From positions 1-13,378 of the forward strand of contig JASCIV010000726.1 of NCBI GenBank assembly GCA_030374735.1: 13,378 nt of DNA, given 5' to 3'. Position numbers and translations under genes: made by a program. Position 1 is the stretch's first letter; each line of letters begins with the position of its first letter. This DNA comes from Gracilaria caudata. Lineage: Eukaryota; Rhodophyta; Florideophyceae; Gracilariales; Gracilariaceae. Below, in pieces: positions 1-7,424 of this stretch. The notes beneath the pieces are model-generated. The model was not told the DNA's origin. It worked only from the letters and a program-made list of their open reading frames with translations, and searched no databases.

Positions 1-59
1 TAATGGTGTGAATGCGTGTTTGGGCTGTTTTGGAAATATGTAGTCAACTACGTTTAACT

Positions 60-420
60 TCATCGAACAACGAAGAGAGCGAATGAAAAGAGGAGCAACG
101 TGAGTCTCCTTAAGCCGGCAACCAGTTTGATGTGGTCTGGGGAATCTGCTTGTAAGTAGTGGGGTCCTGGCACCGAAACTTCGAGCAACTCCGGCCACGG
201 GTGAACGACTTTAAGAGCCAGCGAGCCATTGGTGATCAAAACGCCCGCATCTCCCTTGATGAACAGTTTCGGAATAGGAGTTGCTGCAGCCACTGTAAAT
301 ACGTCTCAATTAAAGCAGCTACATCAGCCGGAACGCCACCTGTCGGCAAGTTGGCAGCGCCAACTTTCTTGTGCCTTAATACCTTACTCAGGGGGAGCGA
401 GAAACCGAATCACATGTGAA
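60..420 (-). pseudogene. Haloalkane dehalogenase-like alpha/beta hydrolase, C-terminal remnant
   Basis: Read on the minus strand, this stretch encodes the last third of an alpha/beta hydrolase of the haloalkane dehalogenase family, which cleaves carbon-halogen bonds hydrolytically. The evidence is a run of family landmarks in order: APPE (about 390-400), LPTGGVPADV followed by ALIETYLQWLQQ (about 283-350), TPIPKLFIKGDAGVLI (about 235-280), and HYLQADSPDHI near 125-165. In DhaA-type enzymes the corresponding parts are YREPF, LPIAGEPA, VPKLLFWG and HYLQEDNPD, the last containing the catalytic His. The frame changes by one base near 280, between WLQQ and TPIP, and a stop interrupts the frame after APPE (384-386). 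The upstream core with the nucleophilic Asp is not in the window. A start at 293 is unlikely, because homology continues upstream of it in another frame. It could be a gene with undetected introns, but a decaying copy fits better, as the second unit shows a worse copy at 3842-4046. Confidence 0.6.
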
Positions 421-443
421 TGCTTAGGAGTTGGCAGATGCTG

Positions 444-467
444 CTCATAGCATGCGCATGCTATGAG
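444..467. repeat. Perfect 24-bp palindrome
   Basis: The half-site CTCATAGCATGC is followed immediately by its exact reverse complement, with no spacer. It lies about 265 bp upstream of the first receptor start, between it and the divergent dehalogenase remnant. The matching place upstream of the second receptor keeps only CTGCTCATACATGTA, so the perfect symmetry is specific to this copy. It may be a dimeric protein binding site, a cruciform-prone site or a trace of a mobile element; the sequence does not decide. Confidence 0.8.
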
Positions 468-538
468 CCTGCGTGTTTAGCTGCCAAGCACTTCCTACAA
501 TTTTCGGTGGGAGCTCCTCTGTTTTATCTATAACCAGC

Positions 539-730
539 GAATGATATTGTGGCAACAAGGCACTCACCGCGCATTTTCTTGCGCTCCTACTTCACAAGCT
601 AACGTTAAGCTCATGTCCAACCTCCCCTTGGCAACAAAGTCATTCCATCGATCCTTTACTTAGTTGCTTGTCGTAATCGTTCCTCTGAAGCTGTCGACTC
701 CCATCTGCCAAACGTCTTATTCTCCCACTC
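539..730 (+). promoter_or_regulatory. Putative promoter / 5' leader of receptor copy A, conserved with copy B
   Basis: This non-coding stretch is recognisably similar to 4249-4417 upstream of the second receptor. Shared blocks include AATGATATT followed by a GGCA-CAA-GCA-TCACC series (539-567 versus 4249-4276), TTCCATCGA (644-652 versus 4343-4351), and an exact 16-base block GTTGCTTGTCGTAATC (663-678 versus 4363-4378) about 40 to 50 bp upstream of each ATG. No clear TATA box is visible. The shared blocks may simply reflect common ancestry, but their stronger retention compared with neighbouring sequence makes them candidates for promoter or leader elements. Confidence 0.4.
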
Positions 731-2820
731 ATGCAACCGTTCCCCCTTTTCGTTGTTATCTTCTTTGGTACTCTCCGCACCAGCGCGGCCCTTCGAAATG
801 CATTATCGTCGCAGCCTCCGTTGCGATGCTGTTTCATGCAAGAGCCGCCCATAAGCTTTCAGAACAACCGTAGCAGATGGAATGTACGTTCTTCAACTTT
901 ATTCTTCACGCATCCTTTTGATTCTGACACCAATCTTTGCATCTTTACGTCATTCGTGGAAAAGAATGGGCTAGATGGTGTAATCAGGGACCATCTCCTT
1001 CAACATCAATCCTACCTCAATTGGACATGCTCCTCTATGCTTCCCTTCCGCCATAGCAGCACCGATTTCAACGCTTTCGTGTCCTCCATGTACGAATGTA
1101 CAAACAAATCAACGGGAGAAATCATAGATGCTCCAAACTGCATGTGCGATATCGGCATTGGGGGTTGGTTTCGAAACACGGCTCGGTTTGGGAAGGTGAC
1201 CTTTCTCCCTCCATTTGGGTACGACAGGTACGTGGTGTTCACACATGTCTCTCAGGCCACAGTTTCCGGCAAAGTTTGGTTCTTTCTCCAGACCTTTGAC
1301 TTCAGAGCTTGGATTTGCATTGTAGCGTCTTTCGTGATGTTCACATTTCTGAAGATGCTCGACCGTAGATTCCAGCCTGCTCCTCCGTGCCCACCGCTCC
1401 CACCCACCACCAATAGAATCCGACGTTATGTACATTACCTCAGGAACAGTCGTCCTCTCTACCGATTAAGGAAGGCCATTCAAAGTACATGTAAGTACGA
1501 TCTTCTTCAATGTGTTTTCATGCGTACGTATCCTGAAGTGCTGACTTTCTACATTCATTTGATTGTGTGCGAGATCAGTGATGAGGATGATATTGCTCTC
1601 GGATGAGCCTGTTGTTACAAGTGGCACAACCACGCGCCAATGGTTTCTTAATATGATTCTTGCAGTAGCTTCGCTTTTCCTCATCTTATCTTACGAAGCC
1701 AGTATGACGTACGTACCGGTATCCCATAACGATTTGTTGTTGCCCTGCTATTGAGGATCGTCACGCTGCTAACGTTCACTCTCTTCTATGGTGCTCACTC
1801 TGTCAGGGCATTACTGGTACAGGAGTCCATCCAGACCAGGTTTCAATCAGCTTCAGATCTTCAGCATTGCAAAATCGACCCCTCGGAAATGTGCATCATT
1901 CGAGGAGGTGCTCTTGAGACCTATTGGAACAAATCTATTGCGATTGGGTATGTTACATTGTATTCAACACTGTAGAAAATGATTGAGATGCTCTGCAAGA
2001 AAGCGTTTATGCATTGACACCAACTAACGGATATGTTTTTTCTCACTACAGCGATTGTCATCTCGAGAATCCACCAAATTACTTAGATTCATATAACTCT
2101 TTATTCGCAGCTGTGCAGAACGGGCAATGCAAGTATGCAATTGTCGGCGAGTCTGTTATCACTGCTGCAATTCGAGAAAGGTACTGTGGGGATTTCGTGA
2201 TCGTGGGCGAACCAATCTTCAACGATGGCCTTTCCATGCTCCTTCCCATTGGCAGCAATCTCACGGAGCCAATGAGTCTGGCCACTCTGGCACTGCACGG
2301 GAATCAAACTGAGCCATCCCTGAAAAAGTATTTCAACACTCTGCCGCAGTGCGAAGCGGATGTGACCAGTACTCTGAGCTTTGGCAAGCTTCGTTATTTC
2401 TTTTTCATCTTGTTTTCCTTCGGAGGACTCATATTGTTGGCCATGGTTCTCATTCCGCAGCATGCTCCAAGAGATAGCGGAAGTCCACAAACACGTGCTA
2501 CCCAAGAAGAGCAATTACTAGAACCCAAGATGATGCGGTCATGGAACACGCACAGCGGTGAAGCACGTGGAGTAGCCCTTCGGCACGGTCTCAGTCACAA
2601 TTGGCTGATGTCAGGAGTGGAAGAAGGAAAGCATTTCTCGCGAGTTGCACCGAGAAGATGGCGTTCGGGAAGACTGTGGGGCCCACCAAGCGGAACGAGG
2701 GTTTTGAAATGTGCCAATTGTTGTTGGCAATGCGCAACAAATCATGTCGGTCGGTCATGGTATGGACATGACTCGGAAATTGACTGTGGCGAGGTGTATT
2801 CGGACGACGAAAGTGTGTGA
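731..2820 (+). CDS. Ionotropic glutamate receptor-like channel subunit, copy A (spliced, ~599 aa)
   Basis: Coding segments: 731-1490, 1579-1708, 1807-1947 and 2052-2820. The introns are 88, 98 and 104 nt with donors GTAAGT, GTACGT and GTATGT, and all keep the frame. The product should be a ligand-gated cation channel subunit of the plasma membrane. It has a signal peptide (residues 1-20), then an S1 lobe with the family Arg at R152 in the pattern R-x5-F-x2-PF. M1 lies at ~192-213, a pore loop at ~241-265, M3 at ~276-297 (SYEASMTAL for the animal SYTANLAAF), S2 at ~298-455 and M4 at ~460-480. The tail is ~118 residues. In S2, E377 matches the glutamate that binds the ligand amino group, and two Cys (ERYC and PQC) match the conserved S2 disulfide. 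No amino-terminal domain is present. The region of intron 1 of copy B is read through here, because no acceptor AG exists (884-950). The start is supported by alignment to copy B. Family assignment is strong; exon ends are inferred. Confidence 0.83.
884..950 (+). other. Former intron 1 of receptor copy A, apparently exonised
   Basis: A donor-like GTACGT stands at exactly the codon boundary (after Trp-Asn) where copy B has its GTAAGT donor after Trp-Gln. Copy B splices to CCTTTAG, while copy A has CCTTTTGATT at the aligned place. There is no AG dinucleotide between the donor and the conserved VEKNG codons. The stretch contains no stop and keeps the reading frame, so translation through it adds about 8 residues relative to copy B. 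Confidence 0.6.
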
Positions 2821-2846
2821 ACACGGTAGATGACAATCAGGCGAGT

Positions 2847-2912
2847 CCACATGGACGGATTGGTATGCAGGTGGTGCTTTATGTCGCGCGCAATGTGCTC
2901 ATTGTTGTGCAT
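2847..2912 (-). pseudogene. Relic of the 3' end of the convergent membrane-protein gene
   Basis: The minus strand here can be read as EHIARDIKHHLHTNPSM, which lines up with QERIARQEQQLHTKRSM, the C-terminus of the protein encoded at 6579-7379. At the DNA level the similarity continues through the region between this site and the receptor stop (TGAACACG in both units). The stop after SM has become TGG, and about ten codons upstream of the aligned block a TAG interrupts the frame; no further homology is evident. The downstream neighbour of receptor copy A has therefore been lost except for this scrap. Confidence 0.55.
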
Positions 2913-3807
2913 CTCCGTATCGCAGAAGCCCTACGCGCTACACAGTTCAAGATCCTCGTGGGAACTTGGGTTCGTATCTACAGAGAGAAGCAGAAGCCCT
3001 CTACAATTGTGAGCATCGACGATAAACAATTATATGTTCGCACCGATACCAGGATTCAACAATTGTCCATCAGCCAACGTATCCTCCTCAGACCTGTCCT
3101 GTTAGAAACCCATCGTCAGCCACTGTGAGGCTCCATTCGATAGCTTCATGGCCGACCATACCCACCACGAACACCACGCCAGTCCTTCAATCCTCATCGA
3201 TGACATCCTAGGTGCTTAACATGCCAACTTTCAACACTCATAATTCGACGTCGCCAGTAACAATGAGTTTGACTGTGTCCTCAAAACAGAAATGTATGAC
3301 GTCATATCCGTCAACAATTCAAACAAATACCAACCGTACAATTGAAAGCATCAAGAATGAAGAGACTCTACACCTACAAGGAAGGCCCAGCTTATCGGTC
3401 AAGGTCATAACGATTCATCGCAGAAAGGGAACTCTGATTCGCATCATCAGCGTTGCAGATGCGGGTGTAGCGTTCTACCTGCCTTACGCGCTGTGTAATG
3501 TGGGCATGCGCACACGTGTTGCATGAATCATTGCAGATAATTTTAGTGAGAAGTCCTAAATTAGGACAACTTGACCCCCCCTGCCAGCAAACGCAGTTGT
3601 TCAGTGCTGTGAACTTTAACGCCCTTATGGGGACGTCAGCTGTATTGCCCTCGTCCGCTGTGTGGAGTTGGCTGTCGAGTAGGCTCAAGATTCGACCGCA
3701 GTCTGGTCGTCTGCACTGCAGCACTACAAGTTCAGTTGGCACAACAGCCACATCGTCAGAACAGGGCCTCACTACGGACCGGTGCATTTTAGGTGCCCAG
3801 GCCAACC
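2913..3807. other. Intergenic stretch without a recognisable gene
   Basis: Open frames of 60 to 137 codons occur on both strands, but none shows a domain, signal peptide, membrane segment or similarity to other parts of the window. A small inverted repeat (GTCCTAA, one base, TTAGGAC; 3553-3567) is the only local structure I noticed. This piece has no counterpart next to the second receptor, so it lies between the duplicated units. Confidence 0.5.
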
Positions 3808-3895
3808 GAGCCAGGTTTCAGATAAAGATCAAGCCTGGCTCTTAACCCGTTAACCCGTTAAGAGCCAGGCTTGACTGCCAGATCTTTTTCAGATT
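3808..3895. repeat. Fold-back inverted duplication at the edge of the second unit
   Basis: A perfect 17-bp inverted repeat (3829-3845 and 3858-3874; arm TTAAGAGCCAGGCTTGA on the right) flanks a 12-nt spacer containing GTTAAC. The arms extend imperfectly outward: GATAAAGATC on the left matches AGATCTTTTTCAGAT on the right after allowing an 8-base gap, so about 35 to 40 bp is inverted in total. The right arm is homologous to TTTAAGAGCCAGCG at 211-224 in the first dehalogenase remnant, so the right arm is ancestral and the left arm is probably its inverted copy. Homology between the units stops here. Confidence 0.65.
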
Positions 3896-4046
3896 AAGAA
3901 ACACTCGTCGGATACATGGAAGAGTTCCATGTAAGGTTTGTAGAACATTAGCATTGCCTACTGCTTCAGTAACACAACGGCGACTCCAAAATCTCATGTG
4001 CCTTTGTACGAAGTTACCATACTCAGGGGGTGCGCGATAATCCAAT
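3842..4046 (-). pseudogene. Second haloalkane dehalogenase-like remnant
   Basis: On the minus strand the frame begins with LDYRAPPEYG (about 4018-4046), corresponding to the MDHYREPF region of haloalkane dehalogenases, and ends with SLALNG near 3850, matching SLALKV in the better preserved copy at 60-420. Between these points similarity is weak (GNANV against GVPADV) and the PKLF and HYLQ motifs are missing. DNA similarity to the first unit is clear around ACTCAGGGGG and AATCACATGTG. It ends at the centre of the hairpin at 3829-3874. It is best seen as a decayed and truncated duplicate of the first remnant. Confidence 0.45.
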
Positions 4047-4248
4047 CACATGTGGTATACAGTCTATACCTGCTCATACATGTATAATGTTATCTGCTAA
4101 CCATCTTTAAGTCTGCGTACCTAATTTGGATGTATCATAGAACGTGCAGAACTCCATATCTTCAAAAGTTGCTGTGCGTGTCGTCCAGCTTTATACAGGC
4201 GACAACAATTGTATTCTGAAGTGCTAAGAGGGCGAACAGTCACTAAGC

Positions 4249-4417
4249 AATGATATTCAGGCAGCAAAGCAGTCACCCCAGATTTTCGAGAGCTTCCGTG
4301 GCATTACTTCTACGCCATTTCAACCTTCTCTTTGCACAGGTGTTCCATCGACTGCGTGCTTGGTTGCTTGTCGTAATCATCATCTCCTAATTCGTCCACT
4401 CCCACCCGCTCCCACTC
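4249..4417 (+). promoter_or_regulatory. Putative promoter / 5' leader of receptor copy B, conserved with copy A
   Basis: This is the counterpart of 539-730: AATGATATTCAGGCAGCAAA near 4250, TTCCATCGA at 4343 and the exact 16-base block at 4363-4378, 39 bp before the ATG. Further upstream, 4018-4053 also matches 387-419, so the duplicated unit includes the whole upstream region. No TATA box is evident. Confidence 0.4.
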
Positions 4418-6538
4418 ATGCGACTGCGTCATCTTTTCGTTGTTCTCTTCTACATCATGCCCGGCACAGGCCTAGCCCTTCGAAATGCATTATCGTCGAA
4501 CCCTCCGCTTCGCTGCTGCTACATGGTGCAGCCTCCCATAACCTTTCCGAACCCCCGCAACGTCTGGCAAGTAAGTTGTTAATCTTCAGTTCGCTTCGTT
4601 GCCCTGCGCCCCTTTAGCTTTCGCCCACCATGCTCACATCGTTGACGTCTTCATTCTCATTCGTGGAAAAGAATGGACTGGACGGCGTTCTCAAGGAACA
4701 CCTGCTTCAGCACCAGTCCTACCTCAATTGGACCTGCTCCTCTATGCTCCCCTTCCATCAAACAGACACCACCAGTTTCAATGATTTCGTGTTATCCATG
4801 TACGAATGTACAAACAAAACAACGGGGCAAATCATAGATTCGCCAAACTGCAAGTGTGACATTGGCATTGGCGGTTGGTTTCAAAACCCCGTTCGGTTTG
4901 GCAAAGTGAACTTCCTCCCTCCATTTGGGTACGATCGATATGTCGTGTTCATACACGTTTCTCAAGCCACAATTTCTGGTCGAAATCTGTTCTTCGTTCA
5001 GACCTTTGACGTCAGAGCTTGGATTTGCATTGCGGCCTTGTTCGTAATGTTTACGTTTTTGAAGATGCTCGACCGTAGATTCCAACCGCCTGCTCCTTAT
5101 ACGCCTCTTCCACCCTCCACCAATAGGTTCCGACGTTACCTCTACCATCTCACGAAGAGTCGTCTACTTTATCGATTAAGGAAAGCCACTCAGAGTACAT
5201 GTAAGTACTATATCCTCTCTCTCTTTTCTTATTCATATGCACCAAGTAGCACTGACTTTCTATATGTACCTATGTTAATTGCGTGCGAGTTCAGTGATGA
5301 GGATGTTGATGCTCTCCGATGAGCCTGTTGTTACAAGTGGCACTACCATGCGTCAGTGGGTTCTAAACATGATTCTTGCAGTAACTTCGCTTTTCCTCAT
5401 CTTATCTTACGAGGCCAGCATGACGTACGTACCATTCTCCCATAACGTTTTGTTGATGTCCTACAACTGAGGATAGCCGCGCAGCTAACGTTCACTACCT
5501 TCTGTGTGGTTCACTCTGTCAGGGCATCGCTGGTACAGGGGTCCATCCAGGCCAGGTTTGAATCAGCTGCAGATCTTCAGAACTGCCGAATCGCCCCGTC
5601 GGAAACGTGCATCCTTCGAGGAGGGGCATTTGAAATCTATTGGAACAACTCAATTGCGATTGAGTAAGTTACGCGTACTCGGTACCATTGAACTTTTATT
5701 GGGATGGCGTGCAAACAAGTCTGACGGATATGTGTTTGTTGCGCACCGTAGCAAGTGTCACGAGCGGAATCCACCACAGTTCTACAGTTCATACGAGACT
5801 ATATACGAAGCCGTTAAGAATGGGCAATGCAAGTACGCGATCGTCATCGAGTCTTCCATCTTGACTGCGATTCGGGAAAGGTACTGCGGTGAGTTCGTGA
5901 TCGTGGGCCAACCAATCATGAACGGTGGCCTTTCAATGCTCCTTCCGGCCGGGAGCAATCTGACCGAACCCATGAGTCTGGCCACGCTTGCGCTGCACGG
6001 CAATCAGACCGAGCCATCTCTCAACAAGTATTACAACACTCTGCCCAAATGCGAAGCGGAAGCAGACAGCACGCTGAGCTTCGAAAAGCTGAAGCTGTTC
6101 TTCATCATTGCGTTTTCATTCGGAGCGGGAATATTCTTGGCGATGGTGCTCGTTCCTCAGCATGCCTCGACAGAAAGCGGAAGCTCAAGAACACGGGCTG
6201 CGGGAGCAGAGCAATTGGCGGAAGGCAAGATGACGCGGTCATGGGACGCGTACAGCGGTGAAGCGCATGGAGCAGCGCTTCCGCACGGACTCAGGCACAA
6301 CTGGCTGGCGCATGGGGTGGAAGTAGACGCGCAATGCTCGCAGACTGTGCCAGGAGGCTGGAACTGGGGAAGACTGTGGCGCACCCCAAGCAGAGCGAAG
6401 GCACCGACGTGTGCCAACTGTTGTCGGCAATGCGCAACGAACGCTGTCGCCCTGTCATGGTCTCCGCCGTGGCCCGCGTTTGCACCGCGCTCGCAAATCG
6501 ACCACCGCGAGACGGATTCGGACGAAGAAAGCGTGTGA
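4418..6538 (+). CDS. Ionotropic glutamate receptor-like channel subunit, copy B (spliced, ~597 aa)
   Basis: Coding segments: 4418-4570, 4618-5200, 5295-5424, 5523-5663 and 5752-6538. The introns are 47, 94, 98 and 88 nt, and each restores the frame. It should be a membrane ligand-gated channel subunit, possibly assembling with copy A. The signal peptide ends near residue 20. S1 contains PPLRCC, NGLDGVLKEH and R144 (the Arg that binds the ligand carboxylate in iGluRs). M1 is at ~184-205, the pore loop at ~233-257, M3 at ~268-289 and M4 at ~452-472. S2 has E369 and the two disulfide Cys (ERYC and PKC). Possible N-glycosylation sites are NWT, NLT and NQT. The ~124-residue tail carries CANCCRQC and ends in SDEESV. 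Pocket residues that are Ser-Thr in GluA2 are Ala-Phe here, so the ligand may not be glutamate. The stop is 40 bp from the convergent gene's stop. Codon third positions become GC-richer toward the 3' end. Confidence 0.85.
4571..4617 (+). other. Intron 1 of receptor copy B (47 nt)
   Basis: The intron begins GTAAGTTG after codon 51 (phase 0) and ends CCCCTTTAG. Without its removal a TAA follows four codons after the junction. Another AG at 4588-4589 would put the following exon out of frame, so 4617 is the supported end. It is the only intron position not functionally shared with copy A. Confidence 0.75.
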
Positions 6539-6578
6539 ACACGAGCGCCGACGATCAAAAAGCACAACGCACGCGCCG

Positions 6579-7379
6579 TCACATGGAACGTTTGGTGTGC
6601 AGCTGCTGCTCTTGGCGTGCAATGCGCTCCTGCACCAAGCGCTCCGCCGCGTTCTTTACCAACTGCTGCACGCGTCGCCGCAGCCACCAAGCAGCGCCCT
6701 GCGCGCCCGTGCCGCTGAACGCGCCGGCCACATTGAGCGCCACGCTCTCGCGCTTGAGTCCCACGCGCCACGCCACCAGCGCCAACGCGCCACTCGCGGT
6801 CGGATGCAGCGCCGCCAGCACCGACAACGTGTTCATCACCTTCTTCATCAACGCGTTTGCCAGCGTCACCGGCTGCGCGTCCATCTCGCGCAGCGCCACA
6901 CGCACCGCCGCGCGCGACGACAGTAAAAGCGGCGTGTGTATCGAGTCGTCGCGCGCGCGTTGCACGTCTTGCTCGTCGTCGAGCGCGGCTTGCAGCTGTT
7001 TGGAAAGCTGTGCCAGCGGCGGCGCGTTGGCGGCGGCCGTCTCGTCCAGATCGCGCAGCGCGCGCGACGCGCGCGCCTCGTGCTGCCGCTCGAGTTGCAG
7101 CGCGTGCGACATGGCCGCGAGTCGAAGTGATACCACACGACGACGCCACAGCACCAGCGCCGGCAGCACGGCGGTGAGCAGCGCGCCGCCCGTGATGACG
7201 ACGCGCCGCACGGGTTCAAGCATGCGCAGTTGCAGCGGCGACAGCGCCAGCAGCAGCGAGAGCGCGGCGAAGAACAGCGCCAGCAGCAGGTAGAACACGG
7301 AGGAGAAGACGGTGAGCAGGCGCAGCGCGGCGTGCAGTGGCGGTGGCGCGACGGAGGCGCGCAACTGCGGGCTGGTCAT
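6579..7379 (-). CDS. Hypothetical membrane protein with coiled-coil tail (266 aa)
   Basis: I do not recognise the family. The start is taken at the ATG ending at 7379 (MTSPQLRASV), because an upstream in-frame extension would run through the 28-base G tract as poly-proline. Two strongly hydrophobic segments lie at residues ~21-46 (LLTVFSSVFYLLLALFFAA) and ~60-78 (VVITGGALLTAVLPALVLW), followed by RRR. Residues ~84-145 are charged, Leu- and Ala-rich and likely helical or coiled coil. A weaker hydrophobic patch occurs near 195-210, and the C-terminus is basic. The gene is very GC-rich, with G or C at nearly all third positions. It converges on receptor copy B with a 40-bp gap, so 3' UTRs would overlap. 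A relic of its 3' end follows receptor copy A, which shows that the pair was duplicated together. That homology in frame also supports it being a real gene. Confidence 0.6.
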   Translation of the reverse strand: MTSPQLRASVAPPPLHAALRLLTVFSSVFYLLLALFFAALSLLLALSPLQLRMLEPVRRVVITGGALLTAVLPALVLWRRRVVSLRLAAMSHALQLERQHEARASRALRDLDETAAANAPPLAQLSKQLQAALDDEQDVQRARDDSIHTPLLLSSRAAVRVALREMDAQPVTLANALMKKVMNTLSVLAALHPTASGALALVAWRVGLKRESVALNVAGAFSGTGAQGAAWWLRRRVQQLVKNAAERLVQERIARQEQQLHTKRSM

Positions 7380-7393
7380 GGCGCCGCGGTCGG

Positions 7394-7396
<3 letters not shown>

Positions 7397-7424
<28 letters not shown>
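7397..7424. repeat. Run of 28 consecutive G (plus strand)
   Basis: The tract is an uninterrupted homopolymer lying 17 bp upstream of the presumed membrane-protein start, so it falls in its 5' leader or core promoter as a C-run on the sense strand. Such a run can form G-quadruplex or triplex structures and is prone to length change; its exact length here may also be a sequencing uncertainty. Confidence 0.9.

Noticed and set aside
2800..2817. Class I PDZ ligand at the receptor C-terminus
   Set aside because: Class I needs Ser or Thr at position -2; here it is Glu, so only a class III type motif can be proposed.
3392..3805. 137-codon minus-strand frame between the receptors
   Set aside because: No recognisable domain, no similarity to the other unit, and an overlapping frame of similar length on the opposite strand.
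6157..7149. Long minus-strand frame of about 330 codons across receptor B and the membrane gene
   Set aside because: Ala/Arg-rich product of GC-rich antisense DNA, overlapping two better supported genes.
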